A stretch of DNA of 24,767 nucleotides from contig CATYZK010000029.1 of assembly GCA_958415665.1 (NCBI GenBank), forward strand, positions 1 to 24,767. Direction: 5' to 3'. The position numbers and the translations under genes were made by a program. The notes under the pieces are model-generated. The model searched no databases and was not told the DNA's origin. It saw only the letters and a list, made by a program, of their open reading frames with translations. Source of the DNA: an uncultured Collinsella sp. Lineage in GTDB: Bacteria; Actinomycetota; Coriobacteriia; Coriobacteriales; Coriobacteriaceae. Of the stretch, positions 7,158 to 14,965 are shown in pieces; position 1 is the first letter of the stretch; each line of letters starts with the position of its first letter.

Positions 7158-8064
7158 CGTGGGCTACTCCTTCAAAGAGGCAATCAGCCACTTCTTCCGT
7201 AACTGGACTACCTCGCTCGGCGCCGTCATCACGATTTTCCTTTCGCTGTTTATCATCGGCTTGTTCATTATGGGCTCCGCGATGCTGAACTCCGTGATCG
7301 GCACCGTCGAGGATCAGGTTGTCATCAACGCGTTCATTAGCGATGATGCCGATCAGGCCGATGTTCAGGCTTTTGAGGCTGAGCTTAAGACATGGAGCAA
7401 CGTCAAGTCCGTGACCTACAAGGACAAGGATGACGCGCTGGCCGAGTATACGAGCAAGATGTCGGGCAACGCCGACGCCACCATGAGCGCGCTCGATGGC
7501 CAGAATCCGTTGCCGGCTTCGTTTGCGATCGAGATGGACGATCCGTCCAAGGTCGAGAGCACGGCTGAGAAGCTCAAGGACGACGCCGATTTCCAGAAGA
7601 TCGCGGATGATGGCGATGTCAACGCGAGCGTACTGTACGGCCAGGAGGAAGTGAGCCGCCTGTTCCAGGTGACCAACTACATCCGCATTGCTGCCGTGGT
7701 GCTCGTCGGTCTGCTGACCTTTATCGCGTTCATTTTTATCAACAACACGATTCGCCTGTCCATCACGGCGCGTCGTCGCGAGATCGCGATTATGCGTCTG
7801 GTCGGCGCCAGCAACGGCTTCATTCGCGGCCCGTTTATCACCGAGGGCGTGCTGCAGGCCATTTTGGGCTCGCTGCTTTCCATCGGCGTGCTGGAGCTGC
7901 TGCGCAACCTGATGATTCCGCGTCTGCAGGAGAGCATCGGCTGGATGTCGTTTACCCTGCCGATGCAGTACTACCTGGTGACCTATGCTGCGCTGATTTT
8001 GGTCGGCGTGATTATCGGTCTCTTTGGTTCTGCCATTGCCATGCGCCGCTACCTGCGCGTGTAG
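7144..8064 (+). CDS. ftsX: Cell division membrane protein FtsX
   Basis: FtsX is the membrane partner of FtsE, and its extracellular loop controls peptidoglycan hydrolases at the septum or lateral wall. The 306-residue protein shows the family pattern: a transmembrane segment near residues 24-48, a large extracytoplasmic domain of about 125 residues (to about 175), then three more hydrophobic segments near 178-202, 237-258 and 277-300. The cytoplasmic loop RREIAIMRLVGASNGFIRGP (about 214-233) is typical of FtsX/MacB permeases and contacts the ATPase. The start ATG at 7144 lies inside ftsE, so translation is coupled. A terminator follows at 8090. No separate hydrolase gene is adjacent. Confidence 0.96.
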   Translation: MAPTNVGYSFKEAISHFFRNWTTSLGAVITIFLSLFIIGLFIMGSAMLNSVIGTVEDQVVINAFISDDADQADVQAFEAELKTWSNVKSVTYKDKDDALAEYTSKMSGNADATMSALDGQNPLPASFAIEMDDPSKVESTAEKLKDDADFQKIADDGDVNASVLYGQEEVSRLFQVTNYIRIAAVVLVGLLTFIAFIFINNTIRLSITARRREIAIMRLVGASNGFIRGPFITEGVLQAILGSLLSIGVLELLRNLMIPRLQESIGWMSFTLPMQYYLVTYAALILVGVIIGLFGSAIAMRRYLRV

Positions 8065-8089
8065 GCATGCCTGGAATTCATTTCTTTCA

Positions 8090-8122
8090 ACGGGTCGTCT
8101 CTTATGGGGCGGCCCGTTTTTT
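8090..8122 (+). terminator. Terminator after ftsX
   Basis: ACGGGTCGTC (8090-8099) pairs with GGCGGCCCGT (8108-8117) through ten pairs, including G-T pairs, around a short loop. A run of six T follows (8117-8122). This is a strong rho-independent terminator, which separates ftsEX from rnr. Confidence 0.85.
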
Positions 8123-8152
8123 GATTCCTCTGTCGCATAGGGATCATTTGGG

Positions 8153-8158
8153 TAGACT
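8153..8158 (+). promoter_or_regulatory. Candidate -10 (TAGACT) for rnr
   Basis: GGGTAGACT lies 35 bases before the rnr start. The same hexamer serves the stronger promoter at 11173-11178. No -35 match is clear at the expected distance. The ribosome binding site AGGAGG is at 8183-8188, only four bases from the ATG. Confidence 0.35.
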
Positions 8159-8192
8159 CTTTGGAGTATGCAATCGATAGTTAGGAGGCGCC

Positions 8193-10328
8193 ATGGGGCG
8201 CAATAACAAGCATAAGCGCGGTGCCCGCAACAAGCGTGGACCGGTGCGCAGCGAGCGCCGCCCGAGTCTGACCGGACGCGTGCAGCTCCATGAGCACAGC
8301 GCCTATGTCATAACCGAGAACGGCGACTACAAAGTCATGGGTCGCGGTAAGCGCGAGATCATGGATGGCGATACCGTCGCCGTGAGCATTAAGAACAGCC
8401 CGCACGGTGAGCGTCGTGCCGTGATCGAAGGCGTGGTTGAGCGCGCAGCCATAAGCGTGGTGGGTACGTACCAGACCGCCGGTCCGCTCGGTGTGATCGA
8501 GCCGCTCGATTCGCGTCTGAAGGCCGACTTCTTCATTCTGCCCGAGGATACCTCGGCGGATCGCCTGGGCGTCCACCCGGGTGATGCCGTTGTCGCGCGC
8601 ATTTTGACCTACCCGACGCGCCTGGAATCGGGCACCGTGACGATCGAACGCCGCATTGGCGGCGATGACGCGCCCGACTTGGGCGTTCAATACGTAATGG
8701 CGCGTTATGGCTATACCGATAGCTATCTCGAGGCGGCGCTGGTCGAGGCCGAGGGGCTTTCGCTCGATGTGACCGCGGCACTCAAAGATCCGCTCCGGCG
8801 CGATCTGCGCGACCGTTTTGTCATCACGATCGACCCGGTCGACGCGCGCGACTTTGACGATGCCATCTCGCTGGAGCGCACGCCCGAGGGTGGCTACAAG
8901 CTGGGTGTGCATATCGCTGATGTTTCACACTACGTGGCCTGGGACGGGCATATCGATCTTGAGGCGCGCCATCGCACAACATCGGTGTATCTGGCCGATC
9001 GCGTGCTGCCTATGCTGCCCGAGCGCTTGTCGAACGACCTGTGCTCGCTTCGTCCCGACGAGGACCGTCTGGCGTTTACCGTCGATATCGAGCTCGATGC
9101 GCAGGGCCACGTTCGCCACTACGATCCCTATCCCAGCGTGATTCGCTCGCGCGTGCGCATGGACTACGATGGCGCCGAGGCGCTGCTGGTGCGTGCCGGC
9201 GCGGTGAAGTATGGGGTGCTTGAGGGTGCCGCCGAGGATGTTGCGGCTGTAGAGACTTCGCGTGAGGAAGCGCTCGATCGCGGGCTTGCGTGCGAGGAAA
9301 CCGCCCGCGGCTATAACGTCGAGCTGGGTGATTTTCTCGTCGCCGCCAACGAACTCGCCGAGCTTCGCCGCCACATTCGTCGCGCGCGCGGTTCGGTCGA
9401 CTTCGATACGGCCGAGATTCGCGCCCTGTTGGACGAGGACGGTGTGCCCGTGCAGATTGTGGCGCGCGAGCGCTCGTGTGCCACGTCGCTGATCGAGGAG
9501 GCTATGCTGCTCGCCAACGAGTGCGTGGCCGAGTGGCTGGCCGACCGCGATATCGAGGCCTGCTACCGCGTGCATGAAGATCCCAGTCCCGACAGTCTTC
9601 ACGGCGCCGCCGTGGCACTGGCTCAGCTGGGTATTATCGACGACCGCCGTGCAGCCGGCATCGCCCTGGGAAGTCCCGATGAGCTGCAGGCTGCAGTTGA
9701 TGCTGCCGCCGGTACGGCCAGCGCACCGCTCGTCAACACACTGCTCCTGCGCAGCATGCAGCGCGCGCTGTATAAGCCTCGCAACGAGGGCCACTTTGCG
9801 CTCGCCGCGCCGTGCTACTGCCACTTTACGAGCCCCATCCGTCGCTATCCCGATCTGGTGGTGCACCGCGTGCTCAAGCTGCAGCTGGCTTACGAGCAGC
9901 TGGGCGGCAAGGACGTCCTGGTCCGCATGCCGCGTCTGATCGGTAAGGGGCGCGAGTCGCTGCCGCGCATTCTGCCGCAGATCTGTCGTGCCTGCAGTGA
10001 TGCCGAGCGTGCGGCCGACGCCGCCAGCCATGCGACGCAAAAGATCAAGATCGCCCAGTACTACGAGGATCGTCTGGGCGAGCGCTATACCGGAACCATC
10101 TCGTGGGTCAGCAGCATGGGTCTTTTTGTTCGCTTGGATCTGACGCAGGTTGAGGGCCTGGTCTCGATCAAGAGCCTGGGCAACGAGTGGTTCGAGTTCG
10201 ACGAGGACGCGCTTACGCTGACGGGCGCCGACACGGGGACTCGTTATGAGCTGGGGCAGCGCGTGGTCATCGAGGTCTCGCGCGTCAATACCACGCGTGG
10301 GCACTTGGACTTTAAGCTTATCCATTAG
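8193..10328 (+). CDS. rnr: Ribonuclease R (3'-5' exoribonuclease)
   Basis: RNase R degrades structured RNA and, together with SmpB/tmRNA, the mRNA of stalled ribosomes. The protein has 711 residues. A basic N-terminus (KHKRGARNKRG) leads into cold-shock/OB domains (about residues 24-160). The RNB catalytic domain begins near 200, with the metal-binding motif DPVDARDFDDA at 214-224, and includes ADVSHYV near 241 and HFTSPIRRYPDLVVHR near 549. A C-terminal S1 RNA-binding domain spans about 632-711 (GTISWVSSMGLFVRLD). Length and order fit RNase R better than RNase II. In many Gram-positives rnr sits next to smpB; here smpB is 8 kb downstream. It ends TAG and is followed by a long hairpin. Confidence 0.96.
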   Translation: MGRNNKHKRGARNKRGPVRSERRPSLTGRVQLHEHSAYVITENGDYKVMGRGKREIMDGDTVAVSIKNSPHGERRAVIEGVVERAAISVVGTYQTAGPLGVIEPLDSRLKADFFILPEDTSADRLGVHPGDAVVARILTYPTRLESGTVTIERRIGGDDAPDLGVQYVMARYGYTDSYLEAALVEAEGLSLDVTAALKDPLRRDLRDRFVITIDPVDARDFDDAISLERTPEGGYKLGVHIADVSHYVAWDGHIDLEARHRTTSVYLADRVLPMLPERLSNDLCSLRPDEDRLAFTVDIELDAQGHVRHYDPYPSVIRSRVRMDYDGAEALLVRAGAVKYGVLEGAAEDVAAVETSREEALDRGLACEETARGYNVELGDFLVAANELAELRRHIRRARGSVDFDTAEIRALLDEDGVPVQIVARERSCATSLIEEAMLLANECVAEWLADRDIEACYRVHEDPSPDSLHGAAVALAQLGIIDDRRAAGIALGSPDELQAAVDAAAGTASAPLVNTLLLRSMQRALYKPRNEGHFALAAPCYCHFTSPIRRYPDLVVHRVLKLQLAYEQLGGKDVLVRMPRLIGKGRESLPRILPQICRACSDAERAADAASHATQKIKIAQYYEDRLGERYTGTISWVSSMGLFVRLDLTQVEGLVSIKSLGNEWFEFDEDALTLTGADTGTRYELGQRVVIEVSRVNTTRGHLDFKLIH

Positions 10329-10353
10329 CCAAATTCCGACTCATGGTGTGGGG

Positions 10354-10390
10354 GCGGAGGGCGGCCTTTCAGGACCGCCCTCCGCATTTG
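10354..10390 (+). terminator. Long hairpin after rnr
   Basis: GCGGAGGGCGG (10354-10364) pairs perfectly with CCGCCCTCCGC (10375-10385), with three more pairs inside after a one-base bulge. The tail is only ATTTG, so termination may be modest, but the position 25 bases after the rnr stop fits a terminator. Confidence 0.7.
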
Positions 10391-10461
10391 AATCGTGGCT
10401 ATCTTGCCGTCTGCTCGGCCGCCCGCTTACCTGCTATTGGAGAGGTAAAACCTACCAAAAT

Positions 10462-10486
10462 AAACCTGTCCCTTTTTGGCAGGTTT
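10462..10486. repeat. Hairpin / inverted repeat just upstream of the recombinase gene
   Basis: AAACCTG (10462-10468) pairs with CAGGTTT (10480-10486), and CC (10470-10471) pairs with GG (10478-10479) inside. AGGT-AAA-ACCT lies at 10443-10453, so a related short sequence is repeated on both sides. The site ends 20 bases before the recombinase start. It could be the recombinase's own binding or crossover site, a regulatory hairpin, or a remnant; the sequence alone does not decide. Confidence 0.5.
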
Positions 10487-10505
10487 ACAAGAAAGCGGGG
10501 ATGAG

Positions 10506-11111
10506 ATGGCGACGGTGTACGGTTATGCGCGGGTGAGTTCGCGCGATCAGAATCTGAATCGGCAGCTGGATGCGCTGGGCGCCTATGGCGTGGGCTCGGC
10601 GAATATTTATGCCGACCATGCGAGCGGCAAGGACTTCGATCGCCCGCGGTATCGCGAGCTGCTGCACATCCTGGGAGACGGGGACGTGCTGGTGGTGCTT
10701 TCTATCGACCGACTTGGCCGTAATTACTCCGAGATTCTTGAGGAATGGCGACGCATTACCAAGGAGCTCGGGGTTGCCATTGTGGTGTTGGACATGCCAT
10801 TGCTTGACACGCGCGCCAGGGCCAGCGGCGCGCCGGATGTGACCAATACCCTGATTGCCGACATTGTGCTGCAACTGTTGAGCTACGTGGCGCAGGTGGA
10901 GCGCGAGAACATCCATCAGCGTCAGGCGGAGGGAATTGCGGCGGCGCGGGCGCGAGGGGTGCGGTTTGGCCGGCCTCGCAAGCCATGCCCTCCGCAGTTT
11001 GAACTGGTGCGCGACAGTTATGAGGCGGGCGATATCACCCGCAGCCAGGCGGCAAAGCGCCTGGGTGTGTGCGTGGGGACGTTTGATCGCTGGATGCGCG
11101 AGGCGGGGTAG
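10506..11111 (+). CDS. Serine site-specific recombinase (resolvase/invertase family)
   Basis: Small serine recombinases cut and rejoin DNA through a Ser-DNA link to invert, resolve or integrate segments. The protein has 201 residues, the size of resolvases and Pin-type invertases. The catalytic Ser is at 11 (YARVSSRDQN), and active-site arginines lie in SIDRLGRNY (R69, R72). A long helix follows (SYVAQVERENIHQRQAEGI, about 126-144), then the family linker RGVRFGRP at 150-157. A C-terminal helix-turn-helix reads ITRSQAAKRLGVCVGTFDRW (177-196). The ATG at 10506, after GCGGGG, is chosen because homology begins right there; an earlier in-frame start adds ten unmatched residues. No transposase or cargo typical of Tn3 elements is adjacent, so its target is unknown. 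Confidence 0.9.
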   Translation: MATVYGYARVSSRDQNLNRQLDALGAYGVGSANIYADHASGKDFDRPRYRELLHILGDGDVLVVLSIDRLGRNYSEILEEWRRITKELGVAIVVLDMPLLDTRARASGAPDVTNTLIADIVLQLLSYVAQVERENIHQRQAEGIAAARARGVRFGRPRKPCPPQFELVRDSYEAGDITRSQAAKRLGVCVGTFDRWMREAG

Positions 11112-11150
11112 GAGATGGCAGCTCTGTCGCTTCTTGTTGCGATTCAATTT

Positions 11151-11178
11151 TTGCTACAACGACACTGCTATTTAGACT
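11151..11178 (+). promoter_or_regulatory. Promoter TTGCTA-16-TAGACT
   Basis: A -35 TTGCTA (11151-11156) and a -10 TAGACT (11173-11178) are 16 bases apart, one of the better promoter matches in the window. It lies 40 bases after the recombinase stop and points to the small ORF at 11216 or to a leader RNA of the murR operon, whose start is about 390 bases further on. Confidence 0.5.
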
Positions 11179-11215
11179 ACACTCCTTTTGCGCCGCCTGC
11201 TCCGTTGGCGACCAG

Positions 11216-11368
11216 GTGCATAAGATTTTTGTTCCCGGCAGGCATTTCGACATGATCGACTTGGGCTTCGATGCTGCGGGCTATATCACCGCGATGCTGC
11301 TGGTATTGCTGATCGCCGCATGGGTACACCACGTGACGCGCCCCATCGGCGCCCACGCGAGGCGCTAG
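11216..11368 (+). CDS. Possible small single-pass membrane protein (50 aa)
   Basis: I do not recognise this ORF. From GTG at 11216 it encodes 50 residues: a short polar start (HKIFVPGRHFDMIDLG), one strong hydrophobic segment (AAGYITAMLLVLLIAAWV, about residues 21-38), then a basic tail (HHVTRPIGAHARR), and TAG. An inner ATG at 11252 would give 38 residues that still hold the membrane segment. Neither start has a strong ribosome binding site (GGCAGG precedes the inner ATG). It lies about 30 bases after a predicted transcription start. The charge pattern suggests an outside N-terminus and an inside C-terminus. It could be a regulatory or toxin-like small protein, or a chance frame in GC-rich DNA. 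Confidence 0.4.
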   Translation: MHKIFVPGRHFDMIDLGFDAAGYITAMLLVLLIAAWVHHVTRPIGAHARR

Positions 11369-11449
11369 CCGGTAACAAACCCGTTTCTGATAGGGCTGAC
11401 TCGTTGAATCATTTTGTGTCGCTCTTATTTCCGAGTGGTCGGATTTGAG

Positions 11450-11473
11450 GGGCGAGCGGTAGAGCACTCGCCC
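11450..11473. repeat. GC-rich hairpin in the murR leader region
   Basis: GGGCGAG (11450-11456) pairs perfectly with CTCGCCC (11467-11473) around a ten-base loop. No T tract follows. The 461-base gap 11112-11572 holds this hairpin, the promoter at 11151, the small ORF at 11216, and the palindromes at 11488 and 11526. Confidence 0.5.
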
Positions 11474-11487
11474 ATAGTGCGCCACGA

Positions 11488-11506
11488 TGCGGCACAATGT
11501 ACCGCA
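11488..11506 (+). promoter_or_regulatory. 19-bp near-perfect palindrome, candidate MurR operator
   Basis: TGCGGCACAATGTACCGCA reads as TGCGGnACAnTGTnCCGCA, symmetric at all but the central base and one mismatched pair. It overlaps CACAAT (11493-11498), a plausible -10 hexamer, 67 bases before the murR start. RpiR-type regulators bind such dyads in front of their own operons, so it is a good candidate for autoregulation released by a MurNAc-6-phosphate-type ligand. Function is inferred from position and symmetry only. Confidence 0.45.
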
Positions 11507-11525
11507 AAAGAAGTTCTAACACGGT

Positions 11526-11538
11526 ACGAATGGTTCGT
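11526..11538 (+). promoter_or_regulatory. Short inverted repeat ACGAA-TGG-TTCGT before murR
   Basis: A 5-bp dyad with a 3-bp spacer lies 22 bases upstream of the murR ribosome binding site (GGAGG at 11560-11564). It may be a second operator half or part of the leader. The evidence is the symmetry alone. Confidence 0.25.
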
Positions 11539-11572
11539 TGGTCTTTAATTCTTCTTAACGGAGGTGTTTGAG

Positions 11573-12424
11573 ATGGCAAACGGATTGCTTTTGCGGCTTC
11601 GAGAGCGAGAGCTCAGCGCGAGCCCGGCGGAGCGCAATGTCATCGCATATGTAAGCGCTCATCCGCACGAGGTGGTCGGGCTGTCCGTCCGCGGTCTTGC
11701 CGATGCCACGTTCTCCTCGCCCTCGAGCATTTTGCGCTTTTGCAAGCGCTTGGGTTTTGCGGGCTATAAGGAGTTCCAGCGCGAACTGATTGCCGAGCTG
11801 GCACTCTTGGGTGACAAGAAAGACGTTGCCCTCGAGGACATCTCCATGGATGACAGCGTTGAACGTATCGTGGGGAAGGTGATGAAAAGCAACGTGCGCA
11901 CGATCGAAGCGACGGCGCGAACGCTCGATTACACCGTCTTGGAGCGATGTGCGGCCTATCTTAAGCGGGCACGCGCAGTCAATCTGTTCGGTATCGGTGC
12001 CTCTCGTTTGGTCGCGCACGATCTGGCGCAAAAGCTCATGCGTGTCGACAAAGAGTGCCATCTGTACGATGACTGGCACGACCAACTCTTGTGCGCCAAG
12101 AACATGCATGAGGGCGATATTGCAATCGCCTTTAGCTATTCGGGCTTGACGCAAGAGGTGCTGGACTGCACCGCGGAGGCTCAACGCCATAACTGTCCCG
12201 TTGTGGCCGTAACCAAAGTAGATGGCTCGTCCAAGCTCGCAACCATGGCAGATGCTGTGCTCGGCGTCGCCGCAAGTGAGCCGCTGGTCCGCAGCGGTGC
12301 CATGGCCTCGCGTATGGCCCAGCTCATGGTCGTCGACGCTCTGTACGCCGCTTACGTTGCAAGCGATTACGAACGGGCGACGCATGTCATTAAGCAAAAC
12401 TACATCGAGAAACAGGAAAGATGA
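11573..12424 (+). CDS. murR: RpiR-family transcriptional regulator (MurR-like)
   Basis: The 283-residue protein has the two-part RpiR layout. The N-terminal helix-turn-helix domain covers about residues 1-77 (LSVRGLADATFSSPSSILRF, then CKRLGFAGYKEFQREL). A sugar-isomerase (SIS) domain follows at about 120-255, with FGIGASRLVAHDLAQKL and the phosphosugar loop AFSYSGLTQEVLD. MurR in enterobacteria represses murQP and is released by MurNAc-6-phosphate. The same role is inferred here from the adjacent murQ, murP and mupG, though in some species relatives activate. The ATG at 11573 is preferred over the in-frame GTG at 11564 because the GGAGG site overlaps that GTG. The stop is TGA, rare in this window. 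murQ starts ten bases later. Confidence 0.9.
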   Translation: MANGLLLRLRERELSASPAERNVIAYVSAHPHEVVGLSVRGLADATFSSPSSILRFCKRLGFAGYKEFQRELIAELALLGDKKDVALEDISMDDSVERIVGKVMKSNVRTIEATARTLDYTVLERCAAYLKRARAVNLFGIGASRLVAHDLAQKLMRVDKECHLYDDWHDQLLCAKNMHEGDIAIAFSYSGLTQEVLDCTAEAQRHNCPVVAVTKVDGSSKLATMADAVLGVAASEPLVRSGAMASRMAQLMVVDALYAAYVASDYERATHVIKQNYIEKQER

Positions 12425-12434
12425 GGTGAATGAA

Positions 12435-13358
<924 letters not shown>

Positions 13359-13415
13359 GTGCGCGGCGTGAGCTGATATGACATCCAGACGAGATACCCA
13401 ATACAAGGAGGAGTT

Positions 13416-14846
13416 ATGACGAACAAAGAGCTGGCTCAAAAGCTGCTGAACCTTTTGGGCGGTAAAGACAACGTGCTGGCAAACGCGGCGTGCATGACGC
13501 GCCTGCGCGTGACCGTCAAAGACACGGGCAGCGTCGACACGGAGGGCATTAAGGCACTCGACGGCGTGATGGGCCTGGTCGAGGACGACACGATGCAGAT
13601 CGTGCTGGGGCCGGGCAAGGTGAATAAGGTGCTCGAGGAGTTCTCCAAGCTCACCGGCCTTGCGAAAGGCGTTGCTGACGAGAGCGTGGTCGACGCTGCG
13701 GCCACAAACAAGGCCGCGCAGAAGGCCAAGTACGAGCCCAAGCCGGTTCAGGCCTTCCTCAAGAAGATTTCCAATGTCTTCGTCGCCCTGCTTCCCGGCA
13801 TCATTGCGGCTGGCCTCATCAACGGTATCTGCAACGTCATTAACGTCTCGACGGCAGGCGCGCTTGCGGGCGAGTGGTGGTACCAGGGCATTCGTTCCAT
13901 GGGCTGGGCCCTGTTTGCCTATCTGCCCATCTTGGTGGGCTATAACGCGGCACGTGAGTTTGGTGGCTCCGCTGCGCTGGGCGGCATCGCCGGCATGATG
14001 TGCATCGCCAACAGTGCCATGCCCCTGCTTGCGCCTGGCGCGGCCGATCCTGCCGCTGCCATTCTGCTGCCGCTCACCAATGCGCAGTACAACCCCGCAG
14101 CGGGCGGCATGATCGCGGCTCTTATCGCTGGCGCATTTTTTGCCTGGATGGAGCGTCAGATTCGCAAGGTTATGCCCAACGCACTCGACACGTTCTTGTC
14201 CCCGCTGCTGGTGCTCATCATCGGCGCCTTTGCTCTGATGCTCGTCATCCAGCCGGTTGGCGCATGGCTGACGACTGCCATCTTTAGCGTTTTGACCTTT
14301 ATCTTCGAGAAGCTGGGCGTCCTGGGCGGCTATATCCTGTCGGCAGGCTTCTTGCCGCTGGTTTCCGTCGGCCTGCATCAGGCGCTCACGCCGATCCACG
14401 CTATGCTCAACGACCCCGACGGCGCTACCAAGGGCATCAATTACCTGCTTCCCATCCTTATGATGGCTGGCGGCGGTCAGGTCGGTGCCGGTCTGGCGCT
14501 GTACTTTAAGACCAAGAACGCCAAGCTCAAGAAGTACGTCGCAGAGTCCATTCCCGTTGGAATCCTCGGTGTGGGCGAGCCTCTGATGTATGCCGTTACG
14601 CTGCCGCTCGTTCGTCCGTTTGTGACGGCCTGCCTGGGTGCCGGATTTGGCGGTGCGCTCGCGGCGCTGCTTCACATCGGCACGGTTTCTCAGGGCGTTT
14701 CCGGTCTGTTTGGCCTGCTGATCGTCGTTCCTGGCCAGCAGCTCGGCTACGTTGCCGCTATGCTGCTTGCCTATGCCGCCGGCTTTGTCCTGACGTGGTT
14801 CTTTGGCGTCGACGAGCAGAAGATCGACGAGTTCTTTGGCGAATAG
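13416..14846 (+). CDS. murP: PTS EIIBC component, MurP-like (MurNAc or MurNAc-GlcNAc importer)
   Basis: This membrane transporter phosphorylates its sugar during import using the phosphotransferase system. The 476-residue protein has an EIIB domain at about residues 1-85, with the phosphorylated Cys26 in NAACMTRLRV, a linker, and an EIIC domain from about 110 with around ten hydrophobic segments. Typical EIIC stretches are ALLPGIIAAGLINGICNVIN near 126 and the active-site loop ESIPVGILGVGEPLMYAV near 382. No EIIA domain is fused, as in MurP, so an EIIA of the glucose (Crr) type encoded elsewhere is needed. Substrate is inferred from murQ upstream and mupG downstream. With a MupG present, the disaccharide MurNAc-GlcNAc is the likely import. 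Sucrose or trehalose EIIBC are the nearest alternatives, disfavoured by context. Confidence 0.88.
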   Translation: MTNKELAQKLLNLLGGKDNVLANAACMTRLRVTVKDTGSVDTEGIKALDGVMGLVEDDTMQIVLGPGKVNKVLEEFSKLTGLAKGVADESVVDAAATNKAAQKAKYEPKPVQAFLKKISNVFVALLPGIIAAGLINGICNVINVSTAGALAGEWWYQGIRSMGWALFAYLPILVGYNAAREFGGSAALGGIAGMMCIANSAMPLLAPGAADPAAAILLPLTNAQYNPAAGGMIAALIAGAFFAWMERQIRKVMPNALDTFLSPLLVLIIGAFALMLVIQPVGAWLTTAIFSVLTFIFEKLGVLGGYILSAGFLPLVSVGLHQALTPIHAMLNDPDGATKGINYLLPILMMAGGGQVGAGLALYFKTKNAKLKKYVAESIPVGILGVGEPLMYAVTLPLVRPFVTACLGAGFGGALAALLHIGTVSQGVSGLFGLLIVVPGQQLGYVAAMLLAYAAGFVLTWFFGVDEQKIDEFFGE

Positions 14847-14913
14847 CCTGATGACACGCGCCATGTTGCTCGGATGTCGCGGCGTGCCACTGATTTCTTG
14901 ATGCTATTGTTGT

Positions 14914-14948
14914 GCCGGCGGGGCAAGTGCGCTCCGCCGGCCTTTTTT
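14914..14948 (+). terminator. Strong hairpin terminator between murP and mupG
   Basis: GCCGGCGG (14914-14921) pairs perfectly with CCGCCGGC (14934-14941), extended inward by three more pairs, and six T follow at 14943-14948. The mupG ribosome binding site AAGGAG starts at 14951. TGCTATTGT, an extended -10 match, ends at 14910, just before the stem. mupG therefore has no room for a promoter after the terminator and must depend on readthrough or on the promoter overlapping the stem. Confidence 0.8.
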
Positions 14949-14965
14949 AAAAGGAGCGTAGAAGC

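Noticed and set aside
11177..11497. 106-codon frame on the - strand upstream of murR
   Set aside because: It crosses the hairpins and the better-supported small + ORF, and has no ribosome binding site or recognisable domain.
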